Of a stretch of 36,177 nt of DNA, positions 25,861-33,914 are shown one piece after another. The notes below the pieces were generated by a model. That model was given only the letters and a program-made list of their open reading frames with translations. It had not been told where the DNA came from and did not search any database. Within the stretch, counting starts at the first letter, position 1. Each line of letters begins with the position of its first letter. The position numbers and the translations under genes are program-made. This DNA comes from Paludibacteraceae bacterium (GTDB lineage: Bacteria > Bacteroidota > Bacteroidia > Bacteroidales > Paludibacteraceae): assembly GCA_024401455.1 (NCBI GenBank), contig JAKSLA010000030.1, forward strand, positions 1-36,177. The letters run 5' to 3'.

Positions 25861-26442
25861 CTATTGCCTGCCCATAGCCTCCAATTCGTCATAGAACTCG
25901 TCGTAGTCGCGGGTGAAGTAGATTTCGCACTGGGCATCGTCCACCACACTGTCGATGAGGCTCATCCACCCATCGAGGCTTCCGTCTTCGTTGAGAAGGT
26001 CCATCGTCTCCGACTTGCGGAGGTAGAGCACCAATTGGTCTTCCACCATCTTGACGTACATTATCGGGGCATAAAAGCCGATGAAGTCGGGATTGTCGTA
26101 GTGGATGATGTATTTGTTGTCGTCCAAGACATATTTGCTGCTGTCGCAGACGCGGCCTTGGAACAGGTAGAATACCATGTCTTCCCGGAAATAGAGCGAC
26201 CCGTCGGCTGCTTTTGAGGCGAAGGCATCGTTTAGTCTGGAGCGTAGGCTGTGCATGGAGACTTGGGCTTGGTAGCGTATGTCCACGTTAACGTGGGTGT
26301 CCGTGTCCGTTACTTTCCAGCCGCCCTTCAGCACTTCCATCTCAACCCCTGTCGTGTCGAGGCCGGGCACGTTATCCTCTTCGCAAGAGGCGATGCTAAA
26401 TGGAAGAAGCAAGAAAAAAGCTATTTTGAATAAAGTCTTCAT
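25861..26442 (-). CDS. Lipoprotein of unknown function
   Basis: The start is placed at ATG 26442 because it gives a lipoprotein signal peptide (MKTLFKIAFFLLLPFSIASC, lipid-modified Cys20). The open frame extends upstream to 26655, but those residues run through the promoter and the prfB terminator. The mature part of about 173 residues is acidic, with a GGWKVTDTDTHVNVDIRY stretch near the N-terminus and an acidic C-terminus (YFTRDYDEFYDELEAMG). It may belong to a lipocalin-like DUF family of Bacteroidales, but I do not recognise it with confidence. It is separated from prfB by a terminator, so it is probably transcribed from its own promoter. Confidence 0.72.
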   Translation of the reverse strand: MKTLFKIAFFLLLPFSIASCEEDNVPGLDTTGVEMEVLKGGWKVTDTDTHVNVDIRYQAQVSMHSLRSRLNDAFASKAADGSLYFREDMVFYLFQGRVCDSSKYVLDDNKYIIHYDNPDFIGFYAPIMYVKMVEDQLVLYLRKSETMDLLNEDGSLDGWMSLIDSVVDDAQCEIYFTRDYDEFYDELEAMGRQ

Positions 26443-26474
26443 GCTGTTATGTGATCCGTGGCTATTTGTCAAGG

Positions 26475-26482
26475 CAAAAATA
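26475..26482 (-). promoter_or_regulatory. Probable promoter -7 element of the lipoprotein gene
   Basis: The - strand reads TATTTTTG, a TAnnTTTG match, about 33 bases upstream of ATG 26442. No clear -33 element is present. Confidence 0.45.
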
Positions 26483-26562
26483 GTTCTTTTTTCGCTCATT
26501 CTCCCTTTTTGAGCGATAAATATTCCTATGCTCCATGCCCAAGGTAGGAGAGGGAAGGAACT

Positions 26563-26602
26563 AAAAAAGGCGTACCCCTCTTTGGACAAAGAGGAGCACG
26601 CC
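26563..26602 (-). terminator. Intrinsic terminator of prfB
   Basis: GGCGT/ACGCC (26569-26573, 26598-26602) and CCTCTTTG/CAAAGAGG (26577-26584, 26587-26594) form a long hairpin with a small internal bulge. On the - strand it is followed by TTTTTT (26563-26568). It lies about 50 bases after the prfB stop. Confidence 0.88.
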
Positions 26603-26654
26603 GGGTATGATTGAACTCTTTTGGTCGTCTGTTGAAGGCCCTCAAGCCATTCCA

Positions 26655-27771
26655 TTATTCGTTGCCACCACCAAACTCCATCAAGTAGGCCTTGATGAAT
26701 TCGTCAATGTTACCATCCATTACGGATTGGACATTGGAGGTTTGGTAGTCTGTGCGGTGGTCCTTTACGCGTCGATCGTCGAAGACGTAACTGCGGATTT
26801 GAGAACCCCATTCGATTTTCTTTTTGCCTGCCTCGATTTTTGCAGATTCAGCCCTACGCTTCTGCAATTCGAGTTCGTACAACTGAGAACGCAACAAACG
26901 CAAGGCGTTGTCCTTGTTGTCAAATTGCGAGCGGCTCTCCGTGTTTTCGATGACGATCTCGTCCATTTGTCCTGTCAGTTCGTTTTTGAACTTATAGTGC
27001 AGGCGGACACCCGTCTCCACCTTATTGACGTTCTGACCTCCTGCGCCACTTGAACGGAACGTATCCCATGTGAGGTTGGCAGGGTTGATTTCGATTTCAA
27101 TACTATCGTCCACCAAAGGCACGACAAAAACGGAGGTGAAAGAGGTCATTCGTTTACCTTGAGCGTTGAAAGGCGAAACTCTGACCAATCGGTGGACGCC
27201 ATTTTCGCTTTTAAGGTATCCGTAAGCCATGTCGCCCTCCACTTGCATCGTGACGGTTTTGATGCCGGCTTCGTCGCCATCTTGCCAGTTGGTGATTTCA
27301 GTTTTGTATCCGTGGCTTTCGCACCAGCGTTGGTACATACGGAACAGCATGTCGGCCCAGTCTTGCGCCTCTGTACCTCCAGCGCCCGCTACGATTTTAA
27401 GCACGGCGTCCATTTTATCCTCGTCGTTGCGAAGCATGTTGCGCATCTCCAAAGCCTCTGTGAGTTCCAATGCGTGGCTGTAAGCAGCATCGACGTCGGC
27501 TTCCGTTACGGCCTCTTCCTTGAAGAAGTCCATAGCCAATTGCAATTCTTCGCAGGCACTCTTGACGGCGTTGTAGTCTTCCACCCATTTTTTGAGGCTC
27601 TTCACTTTCTTCATTTGTGCCTCTGCTCTCTTCTGGTCTTCCCAGAAGCCGGGTGCTTGTGTGTGTAACTCCTCCTCCTCGATTTGAACTAACTTCGCAT
27701 CGATGTCAAAGATACCTCCTCAACGCGTCCTCGCGTTCCAACACATTCTTCAGTTGGTCTATCGTTATCAT
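26655..27771 (-). CDS. prfB: Peptide chain release factor 2 with programmed +1 frameshift
   Basis: RF2 releases peptides at UGA and UAA. Translation begins at ATG 27771 (MITIDQLKNVLEREDALRRYL) and meets an in-frame TGA at 27708-27706. The site reads AGGAGG TAT CTT TGA C, the classic RF2 autoregulatory arrangement: an internal Shine-Dalgarno-like AGGAGG (27720-27715), then CTT followed by TGA. A +1 slip on CTT skips one T and continues with GAC ATC GAT. The new frame runs unbroken through EEEELHTQAPGFWEDQKR into the main ORF and stops at 26655. The product is about 371 residues. The SPF anticodon-like motif (RVSPFNAQGKR) and the GGQ loop (SSGAGGQNVNK) are both present. A single frame alone would miss the first about 52 residues. 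Confidence 0.95.
27705..27720 (-). promoter_or_regulatory. RF2 programmed +1 frameshift site
   Basis: On the - strand: AGGAGG, TAT, CTT, TGA, C. The SD-like hexamer is three bases before the slippery CTT codon and the stop is TGA followed by C, the weak context seen in prfB genes that regulate themselves through RF2 level. Confidence 0.95.
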
Positions 27772-27786
27772 ATTATACTTATATTT

Positions 27787-27795
27787 GGGGGGGGG
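27787..27795. repeat. G9 homopolymer in the prfB leader
   Basis: Nine G residues on + (C9 on the prfB coding strand) lie about 16 bases upstream of the prfB start codon. A CCCCC run at 27812-27816 can pair with them. Such tracts are prone to length change. Confidence 0.7.
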
Positions 27796-27879
27796 CATTT
27801 TGTGAATTTATCCCCCGATTTTCAAATTTTAGAGTTAGGGATTTCCTGCAAGTAAATGTGGGAGTCCCTTTATGAATTC

Positions 27880-28782
27880 TTATTTAATGCCGATGAGCGG
27901 CATACCCTTGTCACCCGTCACCGTAGTAGGGAGTTTGCCGTCCCACTTCTCGATGGCATTTTGGCGAATCAAGAGTTCGCTCAAAGACAAAGCGACCGTT
28001 CGGTTGTAGTAAGCCTCACCATCACCTTTGATTTTCAGTGCTTTGGCCACACCCTCCGCTTTCGCGATTTGGATTTTTGCTTCAGCCTCAGCCTCTTTTA
28101 CCTTGTTTTCTGCTTTTAGAGCATTCTGTACTGCCTCGTTTTTTGCATTGATGGCATTGGCCAATGCGCTTGGAGGGGTTATTTGTGAGGTGAACTCCTC
28201 GACAATGAAGCCTTCGTTAGAGAGGGAGGTCTCCAATCTCTTGCGGACTTCGTTTTCAAAACCTCCACGGTTGGCCATCAGAGAGTCTGATGTGTATTGG
28301 TTGGCGCATGTACGGTAAGCCTCGTAGATACAAGTACGGATGTAGCCATCTTCGATTTCGTTCAATGGTTTTCTATACTTTGTGAAGATCTGCGTTGCTT
28401 TGCTCTGATCGAGACGGTAGGCGAGCGTCGGGTCCATGGTGAAGATGCTCGCATCCTTTGCGTTCACGTTGAAAGCCTCGTAGTTCTTGCGTTGAACGAA
28501 GATAGGGTATTCAAAGATGCTTTGAGTGATAGGATTGAACCAAACCCATCCTTTGCAAGTTCCGATGACGCCACCGTATTTATCTTCGTCGCTTGACCAT
28601 TTATAGAACTTGATTCCCACAGATCCCGAATCGATGGTCGTGCAGCATTTTTTACCGAAGATATAAACGGCAAATATAGCGATGAGAGGAAGCAAGTACT
28701 TTGAGTATGGCCTTAAAGTACTTATGATGTTTTGGGAGTTATAATCCTGATTGCTGAAAGGAGGTGTGTTAGAACGTGCCAT
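27880..28782 (-). CDS. SPFH/prohibitin-family membrane protein
   Basis: A 300-residue band-7 (SPFH) protein. It has one N-terminal membrane segment (about 29-45, YLLPLIAIFAVYIFG), then the SPFH domain (about 50-230) with DSGSVGIKFYKW and a long Ala/Glu-rich helix (NAKNEAVQNALKAENKVKEAEAEAKIQIAKAEGVAKALKI, about 212-250) typical of stomatin/prohibitin coiled coils. These proteins form ring-shaped membrane oligomers and are thought to organise membrane complexes or proteases; the specific role here is not known. The gene starts 13 bases after the acyl-CoA synthetase stop, so the two are probably co-transcribed. Confidence 0.88.
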   Translation of the reverse strand: MARSNTPPFSNQDYNSQNIISTLRPYSKYLLPLIAIFAVYIFGKKCCTTIDSGSVGIKFYKWSSDEDKYGGVIGTCKGWVWFNPITQSIFEYPIFVQRKNYEAFNVNAKDASIFTMDPTLAYRLDQSKATQIFTKYRKPLNEIEDGYIRTCIYEAYRTCANQYTSDSLMANRGGFENEVRKRLETSLSNEGFIVEEFTSQITPPSALANAINAKNEAVQNALKAENKVKEAEAEAKIQIAKAEGVAKALKIKGDGEAYYNRTVALSLSELLIRQNAIEKWDGKLPTTVTGDKGMPLIGIK

Positions 28783-28795
28783 TTTAGTTTTTTTA

Positions 28796-30607
28796 TTAGT
28801 CTTGATACATAGCCTCGATTACCTCGGCATAGTGTTGGTTGATGATTTTACGCTTGAGTTTCAAGGTCAACGTCAGTTCTTCGTTATTTGGTGTGAACGG
28901 ATTCTCCAAGAGGGTGAAGCGTTTCACACGTTCGTAAGCGGCCAAATCACTCAAAAGATGATTGATGCGCTCCTCATAGAAGGCGTATATCTTCTTGTCT
29001 TTCAGCAGTTCGCTCATAGAACTGTATGTGATGCCTTGTTCGGTGGCGTACTCTTTCAATGCATCGTAAGCGGGAACGATGAGAGCCGAGACAAATTTTC
29101 TGAGGTCGCCGATGATGGCTACTTGTTCGATGTATTTGTCCACGACAAGTTTGTTCTCCACCTGTTGCGGTGCGATGTATTTTCCGTTAGAAGTCTTGAA
29201 CAGTTCCTTGATGCGTTCCACGATGACCAATCGGCCGTTAGGAAGAATGCGTCCGGCGTCGCCTGTGCGGAACCATCCGTCGATGAAGGCCTCTTCGTTG
29301 GCTTGCGGCTTGTTGTAGTAGCCTTGGGTGATGGTCTTTCCGCGGAGAAGGATTTCATCGTTCTCGCCCAATTTGATTTCGACTTCAGGCATTGGTTCGC
29401 CAGCCGATTCGATGTCGTAGCCTTTGCTGTAAGGGTTGCAGCAAGAGACGGTAGCCGTAGTCTCCGTCAGTCCGTAGCCGACCACGATATTTACGCCTAC
29501 GCTGTGAAGGAAGATATTTACCTCGTCAGCCAACTGCGAGCCTGCACAAGGGAACATGACGCCTCTGTCGATACCGATGGCTTTGCGCAAGACGTGGAAC
29601 AAGGTTTTGTTATAGAACTGGTATCTCCATTCCAATAGGGTAGGCACCTTCTTGTCATTGCGGACGTAGTCTATATTTCTCTTTTTGCCGATGGCGATGG
29701 CGTGGCGGGCGATGGATTGAAGGACGCCTGGGAAAGAATCGATCTTCTCGTTGACGCCAGCATATACCTTCTCCCAGAATCGAGGAACGGCGCACATCAA
29801 GTTTGGACGGACCTCCTTGAGGATACTTTGCACCTCTTTAGGGTTGGAATTGATATAGACGGTGATGCCTTTATGTAGGCTGTAGTAGGTCCAAGCACGC
29901 TCAAAGACGTGGCTAAGAGGCAAGAAGCACAAGGTGCTTTGAGAGTTATTGACATTCGTTAGTCGGATGTCGTGAATCTTCATTGCCTGCATGTAGTTTG
30001 CATCGGTCAGCATTACGCCCTTAGGCTCGCCGGTCGTACCCGATGTGTAGATCAAAGTACAAAGGTCGTCGGATGTCAAGTTGGCCAAGCGCTCTTCCAA
30101 GATCTTCTTGCCCATCTCCGAATCTTTGCCTTTGCTTAAGAAGTCGGCAAAAGTAATGGCTGCCGTTTCGCCCTTCATATTGATGGAGGGGTCGATGGCC
30201 ACGATTTTCTTGAGCGGGTTTTCCGAGTGGAGAGCCTCTACGGCGCAGTCGAACTGGTATTGTTCGCCCGCAAAGATCAACTCGATTTCGGCATCCTTGA
30301 TGATGTATTCGATTTGAGAAGTCGATGCAGTTGCATACATTGGAACCGCTGTCAGCCTTAGGGCTTGGCAAGCAAGGTCCACTTCAATGATTTCGGCCAT
30401 GTTTTGGGAGTAGATGGCAATTTTGTCATTCTCCTTGACACCAATTTCTACAAGAGAGTAAGCGACTTGCTTAACTCGATCCAACAAATCGTTCCACGAG
30501 ATGCCAGTCCACTGCTTGCTAACAGTGTCCTTGTATTTAAGGGCAATCTTCTGGCCGTACTTTTTAGCGTTTGCGAACACTAAGTTTCCTATGTGTGAGT
30601 ATTCCAT
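28796..30607 (-). CDS. Long-chain acyl-CoA synthetase (AMP-forming)
   Basis: A 603-residue member of the ANL superfamily that activates fatty acids as acyl-AMP and then acyl-CoA. The AMP-binding loop TSGTTGEPKG is at 188-197. Later motifs are VGYGLTETTATVSC, the GYYNKPQANEEAF...WFRTGDAG hinge/adenylate block, and a C-terminal lysine region (KELFKTSNGKYIAPQQVENKL). The length fits the long-chain (FadD/AAE15-like) group. It sits behind rnc in the fatty-acid cluster headed by acpP and fabF and just before the SPFH gene. The substrate chain length cannot be fixed from sequence. Confidence 0.92.
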   Translation of the reverse strand: MEYSHIGNLVFANAKKYGQKIALKYKDTVSKQWTGISWNDLLDRVKQVAYSLVEIGVKENDKIAIYSQNMAEIIEVDLACQALRLTAVPMYATASTSQIEYIIKDAEIELIFAGEQYQFDCAVEALHSENPLKKIVAIDPSINMKGETAAITFADFLSKGKDSEMGKKILEERLANLTSDDLCTLIYTSGTTGEPKGVMLTDANYMQAMKIHDIRLTNVNNSQSTLCFLPLSHVFERAWTYYSLHKGITVYINSNPKEVQSILKEVRPNLMCAVPRFWEKVYAGVNEKIDSFPGVLQSIARHAIAIGKKRNIDYVRNDKKVPTLLEWRYQFYNKTLFHVLRKAIGIDRGVMFPCAGSQLADEVNIFLHSVGVNIVVGYGLTETTATVSCCNPYSKGYDIESAGEPMPEVEIKLGENDEILLRGKTITQGYYNKPQANEEAFIDGWFRTGDAGRILPNGRLVIVERIKELFKTSNGKYIAPQQVENKLVVDKYIEQVAIIGDLRKFVSALIVPAYDALKEYATEQGITYSSMSELLKDKKIYAFYEERINHLLSDLAAYERVKRFTLLENPFTPNNEELTLTLKLKRKIINQHYAEVIEAMYQD

Positions 30608-30664
30608 AAAAATATAATTTTAGCCAAGTACGCAGGTTTTTAAGTAAGTTTCAAGGGAATCTGA

Positions 30665-31504
30665 TTATGAATCAATTTCGTTCAATTCATCCGATTCCTG
30701 TACCTGGCTTTCGTTTTTTCCGAATTCAAGATAGAGTCGTTTGTTTGCGTTTATATTGCGAAGGGCCTTTTGGGCGGCATTCTGTTGCGACTCTTTTTTC
30801 GTATAACCAACCCCTACACCAGCAGGATTTCCGTTGATGAGAATTTGCGTTTGGAAAATCGGGTTGTTTTCAGCATCGACACGTTCTTCAATAAGGTCAA
30901 ACAATACGCTGACTTTATTGCGTTGGCTCCATTCGATGAGTTTTGATTTGAAGTTCACCTCTTTGATGGCCAACTTATTTAGATTGAGGTGTTTAGCAAA
31001 AATGACGTTGGTCATAAACCATTTGCACTGTTCGTAGCCATAGTCCAAGTAGATAGCTCCGATGATTGCTTCAAAAGCGTTGCCATAAATGTTGAGGTTG
31101 TGCGTATGGTTGTGAGGAGGCAGCACCATAAGTTTGTCGAGTCCGATGCTGATCGCTACTTTGTTGAGCGTTTCGCGTTGGACGATTTTCGAGCGAGTAT
31201 TGGTGAGGAAGCCCTCTTTTTTGTCGTCGAACTTTTGGAAGAGAACGTCGGCGGTGATGGCGTCGAGCACGGCGTCGCCGAGGAATTCCAAGCGTTCATT
31301 GTTTTGCCTTTTTCCTTCTTTGCTTTTAGAAAGGATTGATTTGTGGACCAATGCCAGTTCATAAAGTTCGATATTTTTAGGTTGGAACCCTAATATCTTG
31401 GATATAGGCAATAAAAGATAAGACTCTTTTCGATGTGACGTCAAGAGCCTTATCTTATCTGTTAATTTCCGTATTATGCTAAAACTACGCAAATTTCTTA
31501 ACAA
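30665..31504 (-). CDS. rnc: Ribonuclease III
   Basis: RNase III cleaves double-stranded RNA in rRNA and mRNA processing. The 279-residue protein has the catalytic signature NERLEFLGDAVLD (about 69-81; E70, D77) and a second block YGNAFEAIIGAIYLD (140-154). In the second block E145 is present but the residue matching the usual metal-binding Asp (E. coli D114) is Asn142. A double-stranded RNA-binding domain follows (about 195-262, ending GVGYTKKESQQNAAQKAL). The start is TTG 31504, overlapping the fabF stop by 20 bases; no in-frame ATG lies near the N-terminus. The short acidic tail (ESQVQESDELNEIDS) is extra. The fabF overlap suggests coupled translation. Confidence 0.93.
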   Translation of the reverse strand: MLRNLRSFSIIRKLTDKIRLLTSHRKESYLLLPISKILGFQPKNIELYELALVHKSILSKSKEGKRQNNERLEFLGDAVLDAITADVLFQKFDDKKEGFLTNTRSKIVQRETLNKVAISIGLDKLMVLPPHNHTHNLNIYGNAFEAIIGAIYLDYGYEQCKWFMTNVIFAKHLNLNKLAIKEVNFKSKLIEWSQRNKVSVLFDLIEERVDAENNPIFQTQILINGNPAGVGVGYTKKESQQNAAQKALRNINANKRLYLEFGKNESQVQESDELNEIDS

Positions 31505-32744
31505 TTATAGTAGCATTGTGACCACCGAAGCCGAATGTGTTAGACAAAGCGGCGCGAACGACTCTCTTTTGAGCCTTGTTGAACGTGAAGTTCAACTTAT
31601 CGTCGATTTCAGGGTCATTATCGTCATCACTATGGTTGATAGTAGGAGGGACGATGTCGTTCTTAACGGACAAAATGCTAGCGATGGTTTCCAATGCACC
31701 TGTGGCGCCCAACAAGTGTCCCGTCATGGATTTGGTGGAACTGATGTTGAGTTTGTATGCATGGTCTCCGAAAACTCTCATGATGGCCTTTACCTCAGAA
31801 GGGTCACCTACTGGGGTAGAAGTTCCGTGGACATTGATATAATCGATATCCTCAGGCTTCATGTTGGCATCCTTCAATGCGTTCTCCATAACCAAAGTTG
31901 CGCCCAATCCTTCAGGGTGGGTAGCGGTCATGTGGTAAGCATCTGCAGAAGCGCCAGATCCAGCGATCTCGGCGTATATCTTGGCGCCACGCGCTTTTGC
32001 GTGTTCTAGTTCCTCAAGGATGAGGCTACCAGAACCTTCTCCCATTACGAATCCATCTCTGGACTTGCTGAATGGGCGAGAAGCCCTTGTTGGGTCGTCG
32101 TTACGAGTGGAAAGAGCGTGCATAGAGGTGAAACCACCTACGCCAGCAGCTGTGATAGCAGCCTCTGCGCCACCGGCAACGATGACGTCCGCTTTGCCAA
32201 GTCTAATAAGGTCAAAAGCAACTCCTAATGCGTTCGTAGAAGAAGCACAAGCAGAAACGGTACCGAAGTTAGGGCCGCGGAAACCGTACATCATAGAGAT
32301 GTGTCCGGCTGCGATGTCTCCGATCATCTTAGGGATGAAGAACGGATTGAATCTTGGCACTCCGTCTGCTGATGTATAGTAACTCTTCACTTCCTGCTCG
32401 AATGTGCTGATACCGCCGATGCCGGCAGCAAAGATCACACCCACGCGGTCGTGGTTGAGTTTCTCCATGTCGAATGCTGCGTCATCAACGCTCTCCTTTG
32501 CGGCTGCAATTGCGAATTGAGTGTAGAGGTCGTATTTTCTGACTTCTTTCTTCTCAAAATATTTTAGAGGGTCGAAGTTTTTAACCTCGCACGCAAATTG
32601 TGTCTTGAATTTGGAGGCGTCGAAATGAGTAATAGGTCCGGCCCCACTTACTCCCTTTAGCAAGTTTTCCCAAAATTCGGAAACACTGTTGCCAATTGGC
32701 GTAACTGCGCCCAGACCTGTTACTACTACTCTTTTTAATTCCAT
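31485..32744 (-). CDS. fabF: Beta-ketoacyl-ACP synthase II
   Basis: FabF condenses malonyl-ACP with acyl-ACP in fatty-acid elongation. The 419-residue protein begins with the usual KRVVVTGLGAVTPIGN. The Cys-His-His triad is visible: C166 in SACASSTNALG, H306 in NVHGTSTPVGDP and H343 in STKSMTGHLLGATGALE, with K338 nearby. It follows acpP by 36 bases and overlaps rnc by 20. This acpP-fabF-rnc order is common in Bacteroidales. Confidence 0.97.
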   Translation of the reverse strand: MELKRVVVTGLGAVTPIGNSVSEFWENLLKGVSGAGPITHFDASKFKTQFACEVKNFDPLKYFEKKEVRKYDLYTQFAIAAAKESVDDAAFDMEKLNHDRVGVIFAAGIGGISTFEQEVKSYYTSADGVPRFNPFFIPKMIGDIAAGHISMMYGFRGPNFGTVSACASSTNALGVAFDLIRLGKADVIVAGGAEAAITAAGVGGFTSMHALSTRNDDPTRASRPFSKSRDGFVMGEGSGSLILEELEHAKARGAKIYAEIAGSGASADAYHMTATHPEGLGATLVMENALKDANMKPEDIDYINVHGTSTPVGDPSEVKAIMRVFGDHAYKLNISSTKSMTGHLLGATGALETIASILSVKNDIVPPTINHSDDDNDPEIDDKLNFTFNKAQKRVVRAALSNTFGFGGHNATIIVKKFA

Positions 32745-32780
32745 ACTTTTCGTGAAAAAAACTCCGTGAAAAGTAAAAAA

Positions 32781-33017
32781 TTATTTTTGCAAAGACTCAA
32801 TATGAGCTATTGCATCTCCCACTGTAGAAATCTTCTCAGCTTGGTCGTCTGGAATAGTTACACCGAACTCTTTCTCAAACTCCATGATCAACTCGACAGT
32901 GTCAAGAGAATCTGCTCCTAGATCGTTAGTGAAGCTTGCTTCGTTTGTTACCTCTGCCTCATCTACACCCAACTTATCTACGATGATAGCCTTTACTCTT
33001 GATGCAATTTCTGACAT
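32781..33017 (-). CDS. acpP: Acyl carrier protein
   Basis: The 78-residue acidic carrier protein of fatty-acid synthesis. The phosphopantetheine Ser is S37 in [10 protein letters not shown]. The frame stays open for 43 codons upstream, but that extension is encoded by AT-rich leader and promoter sequence, so ATG 33017 is the start. The protein is typical in length, with the [19 protein letters not shown]-terminus. Confidence 0.96.
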   Translation of the reverse strand: MSEIASRVKAIIVDKLGVDEAEVTNEASFTNDLGADSLDTVELIMEFEKEFGVTIPDDQAEKISTVGDAIAHIESLQK

Positions 33018-33062
33018 AATCTTAATTTTTTTAGTTAATAAATAAATATTAATTTTGTGGTG

Positions 33063-33070
33063 CAAAGAAA
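33063..33070 (-). promoter_or_regulatory. Probable acpP promoter -7 element
   Basis: The - strand reads TTTCTTTG, one base off TAnnTTTG, followed by CAC. The start would be near 33057, with a leader of about 40 bases. Confidence 0.4.
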
Positions 33071-33210
33071 TGAATTTTCTGTGACATGTAATAATTATTT
33101 GCCGTTTTTTTGATTGATATTGCACATTTTTATTGAAAGTGAGCATGCTGCAAAAAAACGTTAAAAGTAGGAGGTTTTCGTAAGATATTGTGTTTTAATT
33201 ATTTATAGAT

Positions 33211-33780
33211 ATGACAAAGCAAGTCGCTATTTTTGCATCTGGCTCTGGTTCTAATGCAGAAAATATTATCAAACATTTTGAAAACAATTCTAATGTCAAT
33301 ATAAAATTGGTGTTATGTAACAAAAAAGATGCTTTTGTCTTGGAAAGGGCAAAGAAATTTGGCATTCCTTCTGTCGTTTTTTCTAAAAAACAGATGGAGG
33401 AGGGCGAGATTTTGGCGCTTTTGAAGAAGGAGCAGATCGATTTCGTGGTTTTGGCAGGTTTCTTGCTGAAAGTGCCAGACGAAATGGTGGCTGCTTATCC
33501 GAACAGAATCGTGAATATCCACCCGGCTCTCCTCCCTAATTATGGCGGAAAGGGCATGTATGGAATGAAGGTGCACGAGGCGGTTGTTGCAGCCGGTGAG
33601 CGCGAGAGTGGCATTACCATCCATTTCGTGAACGAGTTCTTTGACTCTGGCGAGACGATATTCCAAGCTCGCTGCGAGGTGCTTCCGACAGATTCGCCGG
33701 AAGATGTGGCAACAAAGGTTCACGCTTTGGAATATGCCCATTTCCCTCAAGTCATTGAGTCGGTGTTGGAGAAATTGTAA
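33211..33780 (+). CDS. purN: Phosphoribosylglycinamide formyltransferase
   Basis: PurN transfers a formyl group from 10-formyl-tetrahydrofolate to GAR in purine synthesis. The 189-residue protein has the GART signature ASGSGSNAENI (9-19). Catalytic Asn102 and His104 are in NIHPALLP and Asp145 is in FDSGETIFQ. Length is normal. The gene is divergent from acpP; no clear TAnnTTTG was found in the 193-base gap, though the sequence is AT-rich. Confidence 0.95.
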   Translation: MTKQVAIFASGSGSNAENIIKHFENNSNVNIKLVLCNKKDAFVLERAKKFGIPSVVFSKKQMEEGEILALLKKEQIDFVVLAGFLLKVPDEMVAAYPNRIVNIHPALLPNYGGKGMYGMKVHEAVVAAGERESGITIHFVNEFFDSGETIFQARCEVLPTDSPEDVATKVHALEYAHFPQVIESVLEKL

Positions 33781-33879
33781 TCTTTATTTAGTATATTGTT
33801 TCCTCATTAAGGGGCTGCGGAAATCAGTTCACGCAAAAGATTTTCAAAGCATCCTTATATATGTAAAATTTAGAGAATC

Positions 33880-33900
33880 GGGAGTTTATAGCACTCCCCT
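33880..33900 (+). terminator. Weak hairpin after purN
   Basis: GGGAGT (33880-33885) pairs with ACTCCC (33893-33898) around a 7-base loop, followed by CTT only. It is about 100 bases after purN and just before the next gene, so it is either a weak terminator or a leader hairpin. Confidence 0.35.
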
Positions 33901-33914
33901 TAAATTAAGTAGTA

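Noticed and set aside
26655-27771. prfB as a frame-disrupted pseudogene
   Set aside because: The stop is the known programmed RF2 site with AGGAGG and CTT TGA C, and the frame resumes exactly as expected.
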